A DNA stretch of 64,000 nucleotides, from assembly GCF_000454065.1 (NCBI RefSeq), contig NZ_KE695651.1, forward strand, positions 316,258-380,257, read 5' to 3'. The number at the start of each line of letters is the position of its first letter. Positions within the stretch are counted from its first letter, which is position 1. Below, piece by piece: positions 56,420 to 64,000 of this stretch. A program made the position numbers and the translations under genes. The DNA comes from Brevibacillus thermoruber 423 (GTDB lineage Bacteria > Bacillota > Bacilli > Brevibacillales > Brevibacillaceae). The notes beneath the pieces were generated by a model that saw nothing but the letters and a program-made list of their open reading frames with translations, ran no database searches and was not told the DNA's origin.

Positions 56420-57566
56420 GAGCAAGAAGCACCTCCTGTGCAGCTTTGACACCTGCCCCCAGTTCCACGGGAGCACCAATTTGACGAAGCGACAGTTCAA
56501 TGGCGGCGATCACCTGCAGCACGTCGAGCGGTTCGCAGTAGCCCATGTGGCCGATGCGGAAAATCTTGCCCTTGAGGTGCTGCTGGCCGCCGGCGATCAC
56601 GATGTTGTGGCGGGTGCGGAGCACTTTCCTCAGTTCCTCCGCGTCGAACGCCCCTTGGGGATCGCACGAGGTGACGGTCGGAGAAGCGTACGCGTCCTCG
56701 GCCATCAGCGGCACGTTCAGCGCCCGCATCGCGGCGCGGGTCATGTCGCGCATCACTTCATGCCGCTTGATGATGGCGGGCAGTCCCTCTTCTTCCAGCA
56801 TGGAGCAGACTTCGTCCAGGCCGAACACCAGCGAGACGGCCGGCGTGTACGGCGTCGTGTTCTCGGCCAGGCTTTTGCGGTAGGCCTTCAAGTCGAGGTA
56901 AAAGGCCAGCGGCTTTTTCTGGTCAATCACCTGCCAGGCACGCTCGCTCGCGGCCAGGAACGCCAATCCGGTCGGCAGCATGAACGCCTTTTGCGAACCG
57001 GTCACGACGATGTCCACGCCCCAGGCGTCCATTTCGCAGGCGACCGCGCCCAGGCAGCTTACCGCATCCACGATGAACAGCGCGTCCGAATGCTGGCGCA
57101 CCACCTGTGCCAGTTCGCGGATCGGGTTGAGTACGCCGGTGGACGTTTCGCAGTAGGTGGCGAAGACGGCTTTTACATGCGGCTTGTCAGCCAGAAACGC
57201 CTGCAGCAGATCCGGAGTGACCGCCTTCCCCCAGGGAACTTCCAGGCGGTGGGCAACCACGCCGAACCGCTCGCAGATTTTGGCGAACCGTTCGCCAAAC
57301 GCGCCGCTCACCAGAATCGCCGCTTCTTCGCCCGGCTGCAGCGTGTTGACCACGCTCATCTCCAATGCGCTGGTACCGCTGCCGGCCAGGATGAACACGT
57401 CCTGGCTCGTGCCGAAGTACGGCTTCAGCCGCTCGGCGGTGCGGGCGAACAGCGCGGAAAACTGTCCGCTGCGATGGCCGATCATCGGCTGGTTCATCGC
57501 CTGCTGGACGCGAGGGGGGATGGGGGTAGGGCCGGGTATGCGCAGGATCATTTTGTCGGCAAACAT
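56412..57566 (-). CDS. class V aminotransferase (alanine-glyoxylate / serine-pyruvate type)
   Basis: 384 residues. PLP fold type I with Lys193 (VTGSQKAFMLPTG) as Schiff base, Asp167 (VDAVSCLG) and GSGTSALE phosphate cup. Translationally coupled to serA and under a T-box, so it most likely supplies the aminotransferase step to phosphoserine or links serine with glyoxylate/pyruvate. It is not a classical SerC. Start at MFADKM with AAGGAGGAG eight bases upstream. Confidence 0.88.
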   Translation of the reverse strand: MFADKMILRIPGPTPIPPRVQQAMNQPMIGHRSGQFSALFARTAERLKPYFGTSQDVFILAGSGTSALEMSVVNTLQPGEEAAILVSGAFGERFAKICERFGVVAHRLEVPWGKAVTPDLLQAFLADKPHVKAVFATYCETSTGVLNPIRELAQVVRQHSDALFIVDAVSCLGAVACEMDAWGVDIVVTGSQKAFMLPTGLAFLAASERAWQVIDQKKPLAFYLDLKAYRKSLAENTTPYTPAVSLVFGLDEVCSMLEEEGLPAIIKRHEVMRDMTRAAMRALNVPLMAEDAYASPTVTSCDPQGAFDAEELRKVLRTRHNIVIAGGQQHLKGKIFRIGHMGYCEPLDVLQVIAAIELSLRQIGAPVELGAGVKAAQEVLLAHV

Positions 57567-57596
57567 GTGTTTCTCTCCTCCTTGACAAGTACATAT

Positions 57597-57909
57597 GCAA
57601 AAAACCTCCCGTTCCCACACTGCTCCTGTTCGCGGAACAGTGAGGGACGAGAGGCTTGCTTCGCGGTGCCACCCTCATTCGTTCTTCTTTTCGCAAAGAA
57701 GAACCTTGCCAGGTACGGGACCTGAGAGATAACGGATCAACCGTTCGCGCCTACTGGATGCCCGGGACATCGGTTCAGCGCAACAACTCGGAAGTGCTCA
57801 TCCTTGGAGGGAACCACCGATTCGCAGCGACCATCGGCTCTCTGAGGGTTTCCCGTGCCAGGCATCTCTTCGTCATCGTTGTTGAAGTATTCAAGCAGTT
57901 TCAGATTTG
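57597..57909 (-). ncRNA. T-box riboswitch of the serine operon
   Basis: On the minus strand the leader has the invariant T-box AGGGTGGCACCGCG (57662-57675) followed by a terminator (57597-57654) whose 5' arm can form the competing antiterminator. Stem I spans about 57730-57895; the likely specifier is TCC (Ser) at 57790-57792 in the context CACTTCCGAG. Uncharged tRNA-Ser would permit readthrough. Confidence 0.93.
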
Positions 57910-57915
57910 TTATTT

Positions 57916-57944
57916 ACAATATCACGAGGGCATGCGGCCGTCAA
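57916..57944 (-). promoter_or_regulatory. SigA promoter of the serine operon
   Basis: Reading leftward: TTGACG (57939-57944), 17-base spacer, TATTGT (57916-57921), just upstream of the T-box stem I. Confidence 0.8.
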
Positions 57945-57991
57945 GTACAAAGAACACAAAAAAGGAACATTACTGGTAAAAACGAATTTAT

Positions 57992-58136
57992 CGTTCGTGA
58001 AATAATAGCGTTTTCACTGGGGGAAAGCTTATTTCGAGAGTAAAAACCGAACGTTCTTATATTGGTTTCATAAAAAATGGGAATTTGGGAGCTGGATCGT
58101 TCGGATTTTTCCGCATGTTCCTGGTGGAACCGAACG
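57992..58136. repeat. four CGAACG motifs upstream of the serine operon
   Basis: CGTTCG at 57992-57997 and 58098-58103, CGAACG at 58048-58053 and 58131-58136. Two have PurBox-like flanks: AAAACCGAACGTT (58043-58055) and, on the minus strand, AAATCCGAACGAT (58096-58108), each 12 of 13 to AWWWCCGAACWWT. Confidence 0.6.
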
Positions 58137-58140
58137 TAAG

Positions 58141-58175
58141 CAAAAGCCCTGCGTCTCCGCAAGAGACACAGGGCT
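58141..58175 (-). terminator. terminator of ppa
   Basis: Minus strand: AGCCCTGTGTCTC / GAGACGCAGGGCT with TTGCG loop, then TTTTG. Confidence 0.88.
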
Positions 58176-58198
58176 CAACGTGGATCGGCCCAACGCGA

Positions 58199-58696
58199 TC
58201 AGTTGTTGGCGGCGTAGCGGGCCAGGCACTCGTCGATCAGGGCTGCCGCCTTTTCGGGACCTTCCCAGCCCTCGATCTTGGTGGTTTTGTTCTCCAGGTC
58301 TTTGTAGCGCTCGAAGAAATGGGAGATTTCCTTCAGCACATGGGGCGGCACGTCGTCCAGGGATTTCACGTGGTCGAAGCGCGGATCGTCCACCGGAACG
58401 GCCAGCAGTTTTTCGTCCTGCCCCTTGTCGTCGGACATGATCAGCACGCCGATCACGCGGGACTTGATCACGCAACCCGGGAAGGTCGGGAACGTGGTGA
58501 GCACGAGGATATCCAGCGGATCGCCGTCCAGCGCCAGCGTTTTGTCCAGGTACCCGTATTCGGTCGGATAGTGCATCGGAGAGTAGAGGACGCGGTCCAG
58601 GCGGAAGACGCCGGCTTCCTTGTCATACTCGTATTTGTTTTGGCTGCCCGCGGGAATTTCGATAAACGCGTCAACGACTTTGTTTTCGAAAGACAT
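58199..58696 (-). CDS. ppa: inorganic pyrophosphatase (family I)
   Basis: 165 residues. Hydrolyses PPi released by biosynthesis. Signature DGDPLDILVL and EYGYLDKTL; KYEYDKEAG near the N-terminus. B. subtilis uses the unrelated family II enzyme (PpaC), so this family I gene is a lineage difference. GAGGAG site before ATG. Confidence 0.94.
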   Translation of the reverse strand: MSFENKVVDAFIEIPAGSQNKYEYDKEAGVFRLDRVLYSPMHYPTEYGYLDKTLALDGDPLDILVLTTFPTFPGCVIKSRVIGVLIMSDDKGQDEKLLAVPVDDPRFDHVKSLDDVPPHVLKEISHFFERYKDLENKTTKIEGWEGPEKAAALIDECLARYAANN

Positions 58697-58741
58697 CAAT
58701 GCTCCTCCTCATAAAAAGATAAATATGTACGGACTGCCCAC

Positions 58742-58750
58742 ATTATAGCA
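58742..58750 (-). promoter_or_regulatory. extended -10 promoter of ppa
   Basis: TGCTATAAT on the minus strand, 46 bases before the ppa start; -35 is poor, as usual with an extended -10. Confidence 0.6.
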
Positions 58751-58776
58751 GGAACCGGCAGCAAAAGAAAGAAATG

Positions 58777-58815
58777 AAAAAACCCCCCATGTCTCGAGAG
58801 GCATGAGCGGTTTTT
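58777..58815 (-). terminator. terminator of the ferredoxin gene
   Basis: Minus strand: AACCGCTCATG pairs with CATGGGGGGTT (with wobble), followed by TTTTTTC. Confidence 0.8.
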
Positions 58816-58829
58816 TTGTTTGTGGGAAA

Positions 58830-59084
<255 letters not shown>

Positions 59085-59086
59085 TC

Positions 59087-59115
59087 ATTTTATTCGTTGT
59101 ATGAAAAGATTTCAA
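59087..59115 (-). promoter_or_regulatory. SigA promoter of fer
   Basis: Reading leftward: TTGAAA (59110-59115), 17-base spacer, TAAAAT (59087-59092). Confidence 0.75.
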
Positions 59116-59142
59116 GAATGAATCGCATCTAAAAATAGACGC

Positions 59143-60060
59143 CTATCGAAATATGGGAAGTTCCGGCGTCTTCACAGCCGGGTACAGTTTGATCTGAAGC
59201 TGCTTGAAATCGCCGCCGTGCACCGCGCCGGTGGCGGTCAACAGCCGGATGGCCGCATCCACGTCACGAATTCCGAGGCTCTGCCACTCATTCGACGACA
59301 CCAGCATGTCCAGCCGGGCCGTCAGATCTTCCGGATTGTACGCCGTCCATTTTTGATGATGGGTCAGCGCGGCTGCGGCCAGGTACGTGCGGTAGTGGAA
59401 CGGGTACTGCTTCCACTGGGCGATGCTGACCGTCATCGGCGGCGCTTTCGGCATCGGCTGTTTGGTGACATACGACGACTCCCACGCGGCCAGCGCCTGG
59501 TAGACCAGCTCCTGTCCCTTCAGCCAACTGTTTTGGGACAAGGTGAGGCGGGAAGCGATCTCGTCGGGCCCGAGGGCATTACTATTCTGATCGGAAAGCA
59601 ACTGCTCCATACTATCCAAATAAGCCCGGACGCCGTCCCGGAAGATGCTCTGGGACTGGATCAACAGGGGGGCGGTAGCGAGCGGCACCGGTTTCTCCAA
59701 CTGCTTGATCGTCTCTTTGGCCGTCTCCGCCAACTGGTTCAGCGAATCGGTCCGCTGCTGTTTGTCCATGCGGCTCCAGTCCGCCATCTTGTCAAAGTGG
59801 GCCTGCTTCAGCTCCAGCAGCGGTGCGTATACGGCGTAATGAAAACGGATAAAGTCCTGCTCGCTGTACAGCTTTTGTTCCCGCAGCATCTTCTCCTGCT
59901 CCTGCGCCTGTTTCTGCGCCTCCGCAGCCGCGGCCTGCTGTTCCTCAATCGCTGCTTTCATGTACCGGGCGCCGAAAAAAAATCCGCCAACAAAGCAGGC
60001 AAGTGTTATGATGATCATGTACGCAACCAGAAATTCAGACTTGGTCAATCGCTTGTTCAT
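59143..60060 (-). CDS. membrane-anchored coiled-coil protein of unknown function
   Basis: 305 residues. Basic start MNKRLTKSEF, one span (about 11-32: YMIIITLACFVGGFFFG), then an Ala/Gln/Glu-rich coiled coil (about 38-65) and a mainly helical extracytoplasmic domain of about 240 residues. No family recognised. Start set by GGAGG five bases upstream. Divergent from ypbB; not in the equivalent place in B. subtilis, where fer adjoins ypbB. Confidence 0.8.
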   Translation of the reverse strand: MNKRLTKSEFLVAYMIIITLACFVGGFFFGARYMKAAIEEQQAAAAEAQKQAQEQEKMLREQKLYSEQDFIRFHYAVYAPLLELKQAHFDKMADWSRMDKQQRTDSLNQLAETAKETIKQLEKPVPLATAPLLIQSQSIFRDGVRAYLDSMEQLLSDQNSNALGPDEIASRLTLSQNSWLKGQELVYQALAAWESSYVTKQPMPKAPPMTVSIAQWKQYPFHYRTYLAAAALTHHQKWTAYNPEDLTARLDMLVSSNEWQSLGIRDVDAAIRLLTATGAVHGGDFKQLQIKLYPAVKTPELPIFR

Positions 60061-60125
60061 ACAATCCTCCAGTATCCTTTGTACGATAGTAAGTGTGTGT
60101 TTGGGGAGTGAAAAAACGAGTACCC

Positions 60126-61262
60126 ATGAGCAGTCCAACCATAGCCGAACTGGAGCATGATTTCATGCAGTCTGTCACGCTCAACGGATTGCGTCCGCTG
60201 GCAGGAGAACGGACCATCCAAGCGCTGTACTACATCCTGCGCGGCCGCAAGACCAACCAGACGCTGCAGGATGTGCATTTGTTCGCCCTTTATCCGTATT
60301 ATCGGATGATTCCCCGCCTTTTGAAAGAGGATTGGGATAAAATTGTTGCCGCTCTGCTTCAGCAGGGCTTGATCCGCCTGCTGCCCGCTCCGGGGGAAGG
60401 ACGCAAGCCGTCCTTTGGCCTGACGGAAGCGGGGGAGACGTACGCCGCAGCCGGACGGGAGAAGTACCGGTTGGGATTCTGGTTCCAGCCGTTTGCCGGG
60501 ACCGAGGCGGCTGAACCGCTGGACCTGTTTTGGCGCCGTCTGCACCTGCTCGTCCAGACCGTCTCCCACCTGCTGGCAAACGACCTGTCCTTTCAGCCCG
60601 TCGTACAGGACAAGCAGGTGCAGCAGTGGGTGAAGCAGCGTCTGGCAAGACCGGAGCAGCGGGAACGCTGGCAGGAACATCTGGCCGACGAACTGTACCG
60701 CCTGCTGGAGCCGCTTCCCGCCTCTGTCCAGGAAGTGGTCATCGCCCGCTTTTCCGGTGCCGCCCAGTCCGGGCAAACCTTGACCCAACTGGCGCTGCAC
60801 AGGCGGGAAGCCCCTTCGTACATACAGCTTCAGTTTCGTTACGGGCTGGCGCGGGCCATGGAAGCGCTGCGAAGTGATAGCGGACGGTTTCCGCTGCTGG
60901 CCGAGCTTGCCGGTCCGTCCGGCGGAAGGGAACGGCGGCTGAGCGAAAGCGCCGAGCAGACGTACGCGCTCCTGAGACAAGGATTCTCGGTCGAGGAGAT
61001 TGCCCGCAGGCGAAGGATCAAACCCAGCACGGTGGAGGATCACCTGGCGGAAATCGCCCTGCGCTGCCCCGAGTGGGACTGCTCGCGTTTTCTGCCGCCC
61101 GCGTTGGCAGAGAGGATCGTCCAGGCCTGTGAGCAGTTGGGCACGAGCCGGCTGCGCGTCGTGAAGGACCATCTGGGGCCCGACGTCTCCTATCTGCAAA
61201 TCCGCCTGGCGCTGGCGCGGCGGAAAGGAGGGAAAACGACGTGGCAAACGGGGATATGCTGA
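60126..61262 (+). CDS. ypbB: YpbB-like helix-turn-helix protein
   Basis: About 378 residues. The N-terminal part matches YpbB (GERTIQALYYILRGRKTNQTLQDVHLF), and the C-terminus holds a helix-turn-helix (LRQGFSVEEIARRRRIKPSTVEDHLAEIAL). Always paired with recQ, overlapping it by 22 bases here, so it may work with RecQ; function unproven. GTG starts at 60093 or 60108 are also possible; no start has a well-spaced ribosome binding site. Confidence 0.82.
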   Translation: MSSPTIAELEHDFMQSVTLNGLRPLAGERTIQALYYILRGRKTNQTLQDVHLFALYPYYRMIPRLLKEDWDKIVAALLQQGLIRLLPAPGEGRKPSFGLTEAGETYAAAGREKYRLGFWFQPFAGTEAAEPLDLFWRRLHLLVQTVSHLLANDLSFQPVVQDKQVQQWVKQRLARPEQRERWQEHLADELYRLLEPLPASVQEVVIARFSGAAQSGQTLTQLALHRREAPSYIQLQFRYGLARAMEALRSDSGRFPLLAELAGPSGGRERRLSESAEQTYALLRQGFSVEEIARRRRIKPSTVEDHLAEIALRCPEWDCSRFLPPALAERIVQACEQLGTSRLRVVKDHLGPDVSYLQIRLALARRKGGKTTWQTGIC

Positions 61263-62812
61263 CCGAAGCGCTGCGCCGCCACTTTGGCTACGACGCGTTT
61301 CGGCCCGGCCAGCGGGAGATTATTTCCCGCCTGCTGCAGGGAAAAAACGTCCTCGGCCTCTTGGCGACGGGCGGCGGAAAGTCGCTGACCTACCAACTGC
61401 CCGCGCTCCTCTTGCCGGGAGTGGTCGTCGTGGTCTCTCCGCTGATTTCCTTGATGGTGGACCAGGTTCAGCAGCTTCGCGCCAGCCGGAAAATTCCCGC
61501 CGCCTACCTGAACAGCACCCTGGACCCGGCAGATGCCCGGCAAATCATGCGGGACATCGGCAGCGGCGCCTGCAAACTGCTCTACGTGTCTCCGGAAAAG
61601 CTGCAGCAGTCGGCCGTGCAGGAGACGCTGCGCCGCGCAGGTGTCTCGCTGGTCGCCATCGACGAAGCCCACTGCATCTCCCAGTGGGGGCATGATTTCC
61701 GCACCGACTATCTGCGACTGCCTGACGTGATTGAGAAGCTCGGCCGTCCGCCGGTACTGGCCGTAACCGCCACCGCCACAACAGCGGTGCGAGAGGAGAT
61801 ATGCCGCCTCCTGAAGATTGAACCGGAGGACGTCGTGGCGCTTCCGCTCAACCGGGCCAATATTGCGATCGACGTGATCGCCGCCGACAGCGAAGCCGAG
61901 CGCCGGGCGCAGGTGATGGCCGCGATGGACAGCCTGCGCGGGCCGGGCATCGTCTACTGCAGCACGCGGCAGGCTGTGGAGGCGCTCGCCGCCGCTTACC
62001 AGTTGGACGGAAAAAAACGGGTGCACGCGTATCACGGCGGCATGAACAGCATGGAACGGATGCTGGTTCAGACGCAGTTTTTGCGCGGCGAACTGGATGT
62101 GATCGTGGCGACCAACGCGTTTGGCATGGGAATCGACAAGGCCGATATCCGCTACGTGATCCACTACCACTTTCCCGCCAGCCTGGAAGCCTACGCCCAG
62201 GAAATCGGACGGGTCGGCAGGGACGGGGCCCCCGGTTATGCTGCGCTGTATTATGTGGCGGAGGATCTCCACATCCACGCGCACATGCTGGAAAACGAGT
62301 ACCCGACCGAAGAAGAGGTGGCCCGCTTTCTTCGCCTGCTGAACGGGGACGGTTCGCTGCCTGTAGAGATGCTCGCCGCAGCGGAGATCGGCGAGGACAT
62401 GGCCCGCCTGCTGTTCTTTTACGCGGAACAGAGCGGCCTCTTGAAGGAAGTGGCCGTCACGCGCGAACAGTACCGCTACGTCCTGGCCGATGCGCCGCCG
62501 GACGGCGAAGCGCTCCAGGTGCAGCGGATTTGGCAGGCCACGGAACGGACCAGGCGGCAAAAGCGGCAGAAGCTGTCGGACATGCTGCGCTGGCTGGAGG
62601 GAAGCGGCTGTTTGCGCCGCGAGCTGAACCGGTACTTTGGCGAGGAGGATCAATCCTATTCCCTGGCATGCTGCTCCCGCTGCGGCCTGGAACGGTCCCC
62701 CTATCTGGAGGATACACCCGCGGCTCCTCCGTCCCAGAGGGACACGATCTGGAATTTGCGGGAGGCGTTGGCACGGCTGCTGCCGAATCGTAAGGGAGGG
62801 AAGGGGCCGTGA
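61241..62812 (+). CDS. recQ: ATP-dependent DNA helicase RecQ (short form)
   Basis: 523 residues. Walker A TGGGKS (Lys47), DEAH box 141-144 (AIDEAHCISQWGHDF), motif VI QEIGRVGRDG, and a RecQ zinc site (CLRRELNRYFG...CCSRCG). Ends soon after the zinc domain: no HRDC domain. GTG start seven bases after AAAGGAGGG. Overlaps both neighbours. Confidence 0.94.
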   Translation: MANGDMLTEALRRHFGYDAFRPGQREIISRLLQGKNVLGLLATGGGKSLTYQLPALLLPGVVVVVSPLISLMVDQVQQLRASRKIPAAYLNSTLDPADARQIMRDIGSGACKLLYVSPEKLQQSAVQETLRRAGVSLVAIDEAHCISQWGHDFRTDYLRLPDVIEKLGRPPVLAVTATATTAVREEICRLLKIEPEDVVALPLNRANIAIDVIAADSEAERRAQVMAAMDSLRGPGIVYCSTRQAVEALAAAYQLDGKKRVHAYHGGMNSMERMLVQTQFLRGELDVIVATNAFGMGIDKADIRYVIHYHFPASLEAYAQEIGRVGRDGAPGYAALYYVAEDLHIHAHMLENEYPTEEEVARFLRLLNGDGSLPVEMLAAAEIGEDMARLLFFYAEQSGLLKEVAVTREQYRYVLADAPPDGEALQVQRIWQATERTRRQKRQKLSDMLRWLEGSGCLRRELNRYFGEEDQSYSLACCSRCGLERSPYLEDTPAAPPSQRDTIWNLREALARLLPNRKGGKGP

Positions 62813-63390
62813 AGCGTCGATGGGAAGAACTCGATCCGGCCGCTCTGAGGCTCAACCTGTGGCTGACCCAGTTCATCGTGCTGGCGGTGGCCGCAATCGG
62901 CAGCGGATTGGTGCACGGATGGGAAGGGACCCTGTCGCTGTTTGCGCTGCCGTCCCTGCCGGATCTGACGCGTGCAGGAGCCGTCGCGCTCGCCGTTGTC
63001 CTGGCCAGCATCCTGATGGACCGTTATCTGCCGCGCCGCTGGCAGGATGACGGCGACATCAACGAGCGGATTTTCCTCGGCCTTCCCTTTGGGACCACCG
63101 CCTTGCTGTGCGCGGCGATCGGGATCGGGGAAGAATGGCTGTTTCGCGGCGTGCTGCTTCCGCTCATCGGCAATGGATGGACAAGTCTGGTGTTTACCCT
63201 GGTCCACGTCCGGTACCTGCAGAAGCCGCTGCTTGCCGTCAGCGTCTTTTGCACAAGCTGGCTCCTGGGCTGGCTGTTTGAAACCGGCGGGCAGCTCGTC
63301 ACGCCGATGCTGGCCCACATGGTGATCGATTTGCTGCTGGCTCTCTACATTCAATACGGATTCGCAAGCGAGAGGAGGAATCAGGAGTGA
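62809..63390 (+). CDS. ypbD: CPBP family intramembrane metalloprotease (YpbD)
   Basis: 193 residues, six or so spans. CPBP/Abi motifs Glu108-Glu109-x-x-x-Arg113 (EEWLFRG), His133 (LVHVRY) and a late AHMVIDL. GTGA overlap with recQ. Position after recQ matches Bacillus ypbD. Substrate unknown. Confidence 0.88.
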   Translation: MKRRWEELDPAALRLNLWLTQFIVLAVAAIGSGLVHGWEGTLSLFALPSLPDLTRAGAVALAVVLASILMDRYLPRRWQDDGDINERIFLGLPFGTTALLCAAIGIGEEWLFRGVLLPLIGNGWTSLVFTLVHVRYLQKPLLAVSVFCTSWLLGWLFETGGQLVTPMLAHMVIDLLLALYIQYGFASERRNQE

Positions 63391-64000
63391 CAAAGGGGAG
63401 AAGCAAACGGAAGCCGGAGACGGTCCGGGTGCGGGCGGAAGTGTCAGTGCACGAACTGCCGCCGCGGCGGCTGCGCCACAAACGGGCGCGGCTGTCGTAC
63501 AAAACCGTTCTCGGCTCCGGCCTGGCCGTTTTCGGCACACTGTTTCTCACACTGGTCGTCGTGGAACTGTACCAGGCCCACCAAACACAGTCGGTGACGG
63601 CCCCCCTCGGCAAGAACGAGACAGCGCAGGAAGAGCGAGCCGCAGACGGGCAGGCGTCTGATTTCGCCCATGCGGACGGTTCGGCGGCTCCGCCTACTCC
63701 GCCCGCCGGCTCTACCGCTGTCGGCGGCGGAGAGGGACAACGGGCAGCGGCCACCACGAAAATCGCGAGCAGCGGTTCGCTTCCTGATGGATCGTCGAGC
63801 ACGGGAGCGAAGGCAGTCGCGGGCGCGGCGGCAGAGAAGCCGACCGCAGGGGCAGCGCCGCGTCCGAACGTGCCGCCGCAAAATCCGACTGCAGGCGGTG
63901 CGATGAATCCGAAGCCGGCCGCAGGAAACACAAACGGCGCCACCACCCCCGCCTCCTCTCAGCCGACTTCTTCTTCCGGCGCGGTCCCGGCCGCCAAGCC
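63387..64000 (+). CDS. ypbE: YpbE-like membrane-anchored protein (3' truncated by window)
   Basis: At least 204 codons, open to the window end. GTG start (63387) overlaps the ypbD stop, with GAGGAGG upstream. Very basic cytoplasmic N-terminus (TKGRSKRKPETV...RRLRHKRARLS), one span (about 48-65: GSGLAVFGTLFLTLVVVE), then a long Ala/Pro/Gly/Thr-rich extracytoplasmic linker. Bacillus ypbE at this place ends in a LysM domain; if so here, it lies beyond the window. Confidence 0.72.
   Translation, partial: MTKGRSKRKPETVRVRAEVSVHELPPRRLRHKRARLSYKTVLGSGLAVFGTLFLTLVVVELYQAHQTQSVTAPLGKNETAQEERAADGQASDFAHADGSAAPPTPPAGSTAVGGGEGQRAAATTKIASSGSLPDGSSSTGAKAVAGAAAEKPTAGAAPRPNVPPQNPTAGGAMNPKPAAGNTNGATTPASSQPTSSSGAVPAAK

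Larger units (their letters stand above)
57567..58198. other. 632-base region without protein genes
   Basis: Contains the T-box leader and its promoter, then about 200 bases upstream with four CGAACG motifs, and the ppa terminator at its right end. No supported ORF. Confidence 0.8.

Overview
The window reads as a chromosomal segment of a fairly high-G+C, endospore-forming Bacillota of the order Bacillales. Gene content and order repeatedly match the Bacillus subtilis blocks nudF-yqxK-spoIIM-fur-yqzK-xerD-deoB-punA, dacF-spoIIA-sigF-spoVA-lysA, ppiB, scpA-scpB-dacB-spmAB-rluB-resABCDE and serA/fer/ypbB-recQ-ypbD-ypbE. The G+C level and codon use point towards a Brevibacillus/Paenibacillaceae-like lineage, but this is inference and no 16S gene is present. 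I see no prophage, insertion sequence, CRISPR array, tRNA or rRNA.

Layout. 1-1.2 kb: 3' end of a secreted protein with a copper-amine-oxidase-N-like domain, then a tiny Prli42-like membrane ORF on the minus strand. 1.4-7 kb: propionate/methylmalonyl-CoA block (mutase large subunit, a fused B12-domain/epimerase protein, a carboxyltransferase) plus a PepT-like peptidase. 7.2-11.5 kb: a DUF3866 protein, an mciZ-like cell-division inhibitor gene on the opposite strand, nudF, endonuclease Q, spoIIM, fur. 11.6-17.5 kb: ald, yqzK, xerD, and the nucleoside-catabolism operon deoB-punA-pdp. 17.6-26.5 kb: an AT-rich promoter region, an Lrp/AsnC regulator, a five-gene peptide ABC importer and a chemoreceptor. 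26.9-35 kb: dacF, spoIIAA-spoIIAB-sigF and spoVA-AA/AB/AC/AD/AEb/AEa/AF. 35-40.6 kb: lysA, a GGDEF-EAL-CBS-GGDEF protein, ppiB and alaX. 40.7-45.1 kb: a site-2 protease, scpAB, dacB, spmA, spmB. 45.2-53.3 kb: rluB, resABCDE and a HAD protein. 53.4-60 kb, minus strand: an ArsB/NhaD-type permease, serA with a class V aminotransferase under a T-box, ppa, ferredoxin and an unknown membrane protein. 60.1-64 kb, plus strand: ypbB, recQ, a CPBP protease and the start of a ypbE-like gene.

How it fits together. Much of the window serves sporulation: forespore sigma factor control (spoIIAA/AB/sigF), dipicolinate transport (spoVA), cortex peptidoglycan (dacF, dacB, spmAB), engulfment (spoIIM) and possibly mciZ. 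Sporulation-type promoter candidates precede dacF (SigF-like), spoVAA (SigG-like) and dacB (SigE-like). The rest is housekeeping: cytochrome c maturation and redox sensing (res), serine synthesis, nucleoside salvage and chromosome segregation.

The most interesting unexplained signals are in non-coding DNA: a compact aptamer-like leader with a terminator before alaX; a perfect 13-bp inverted repeat that can mask the ribosome binding site of the site-2 protease gene; four CGAACG motifs upstream of the serine operon; an 18-bp perfect palindrome before deoB; and a roughly 260-bp block between two look-alike terminators before dacF.
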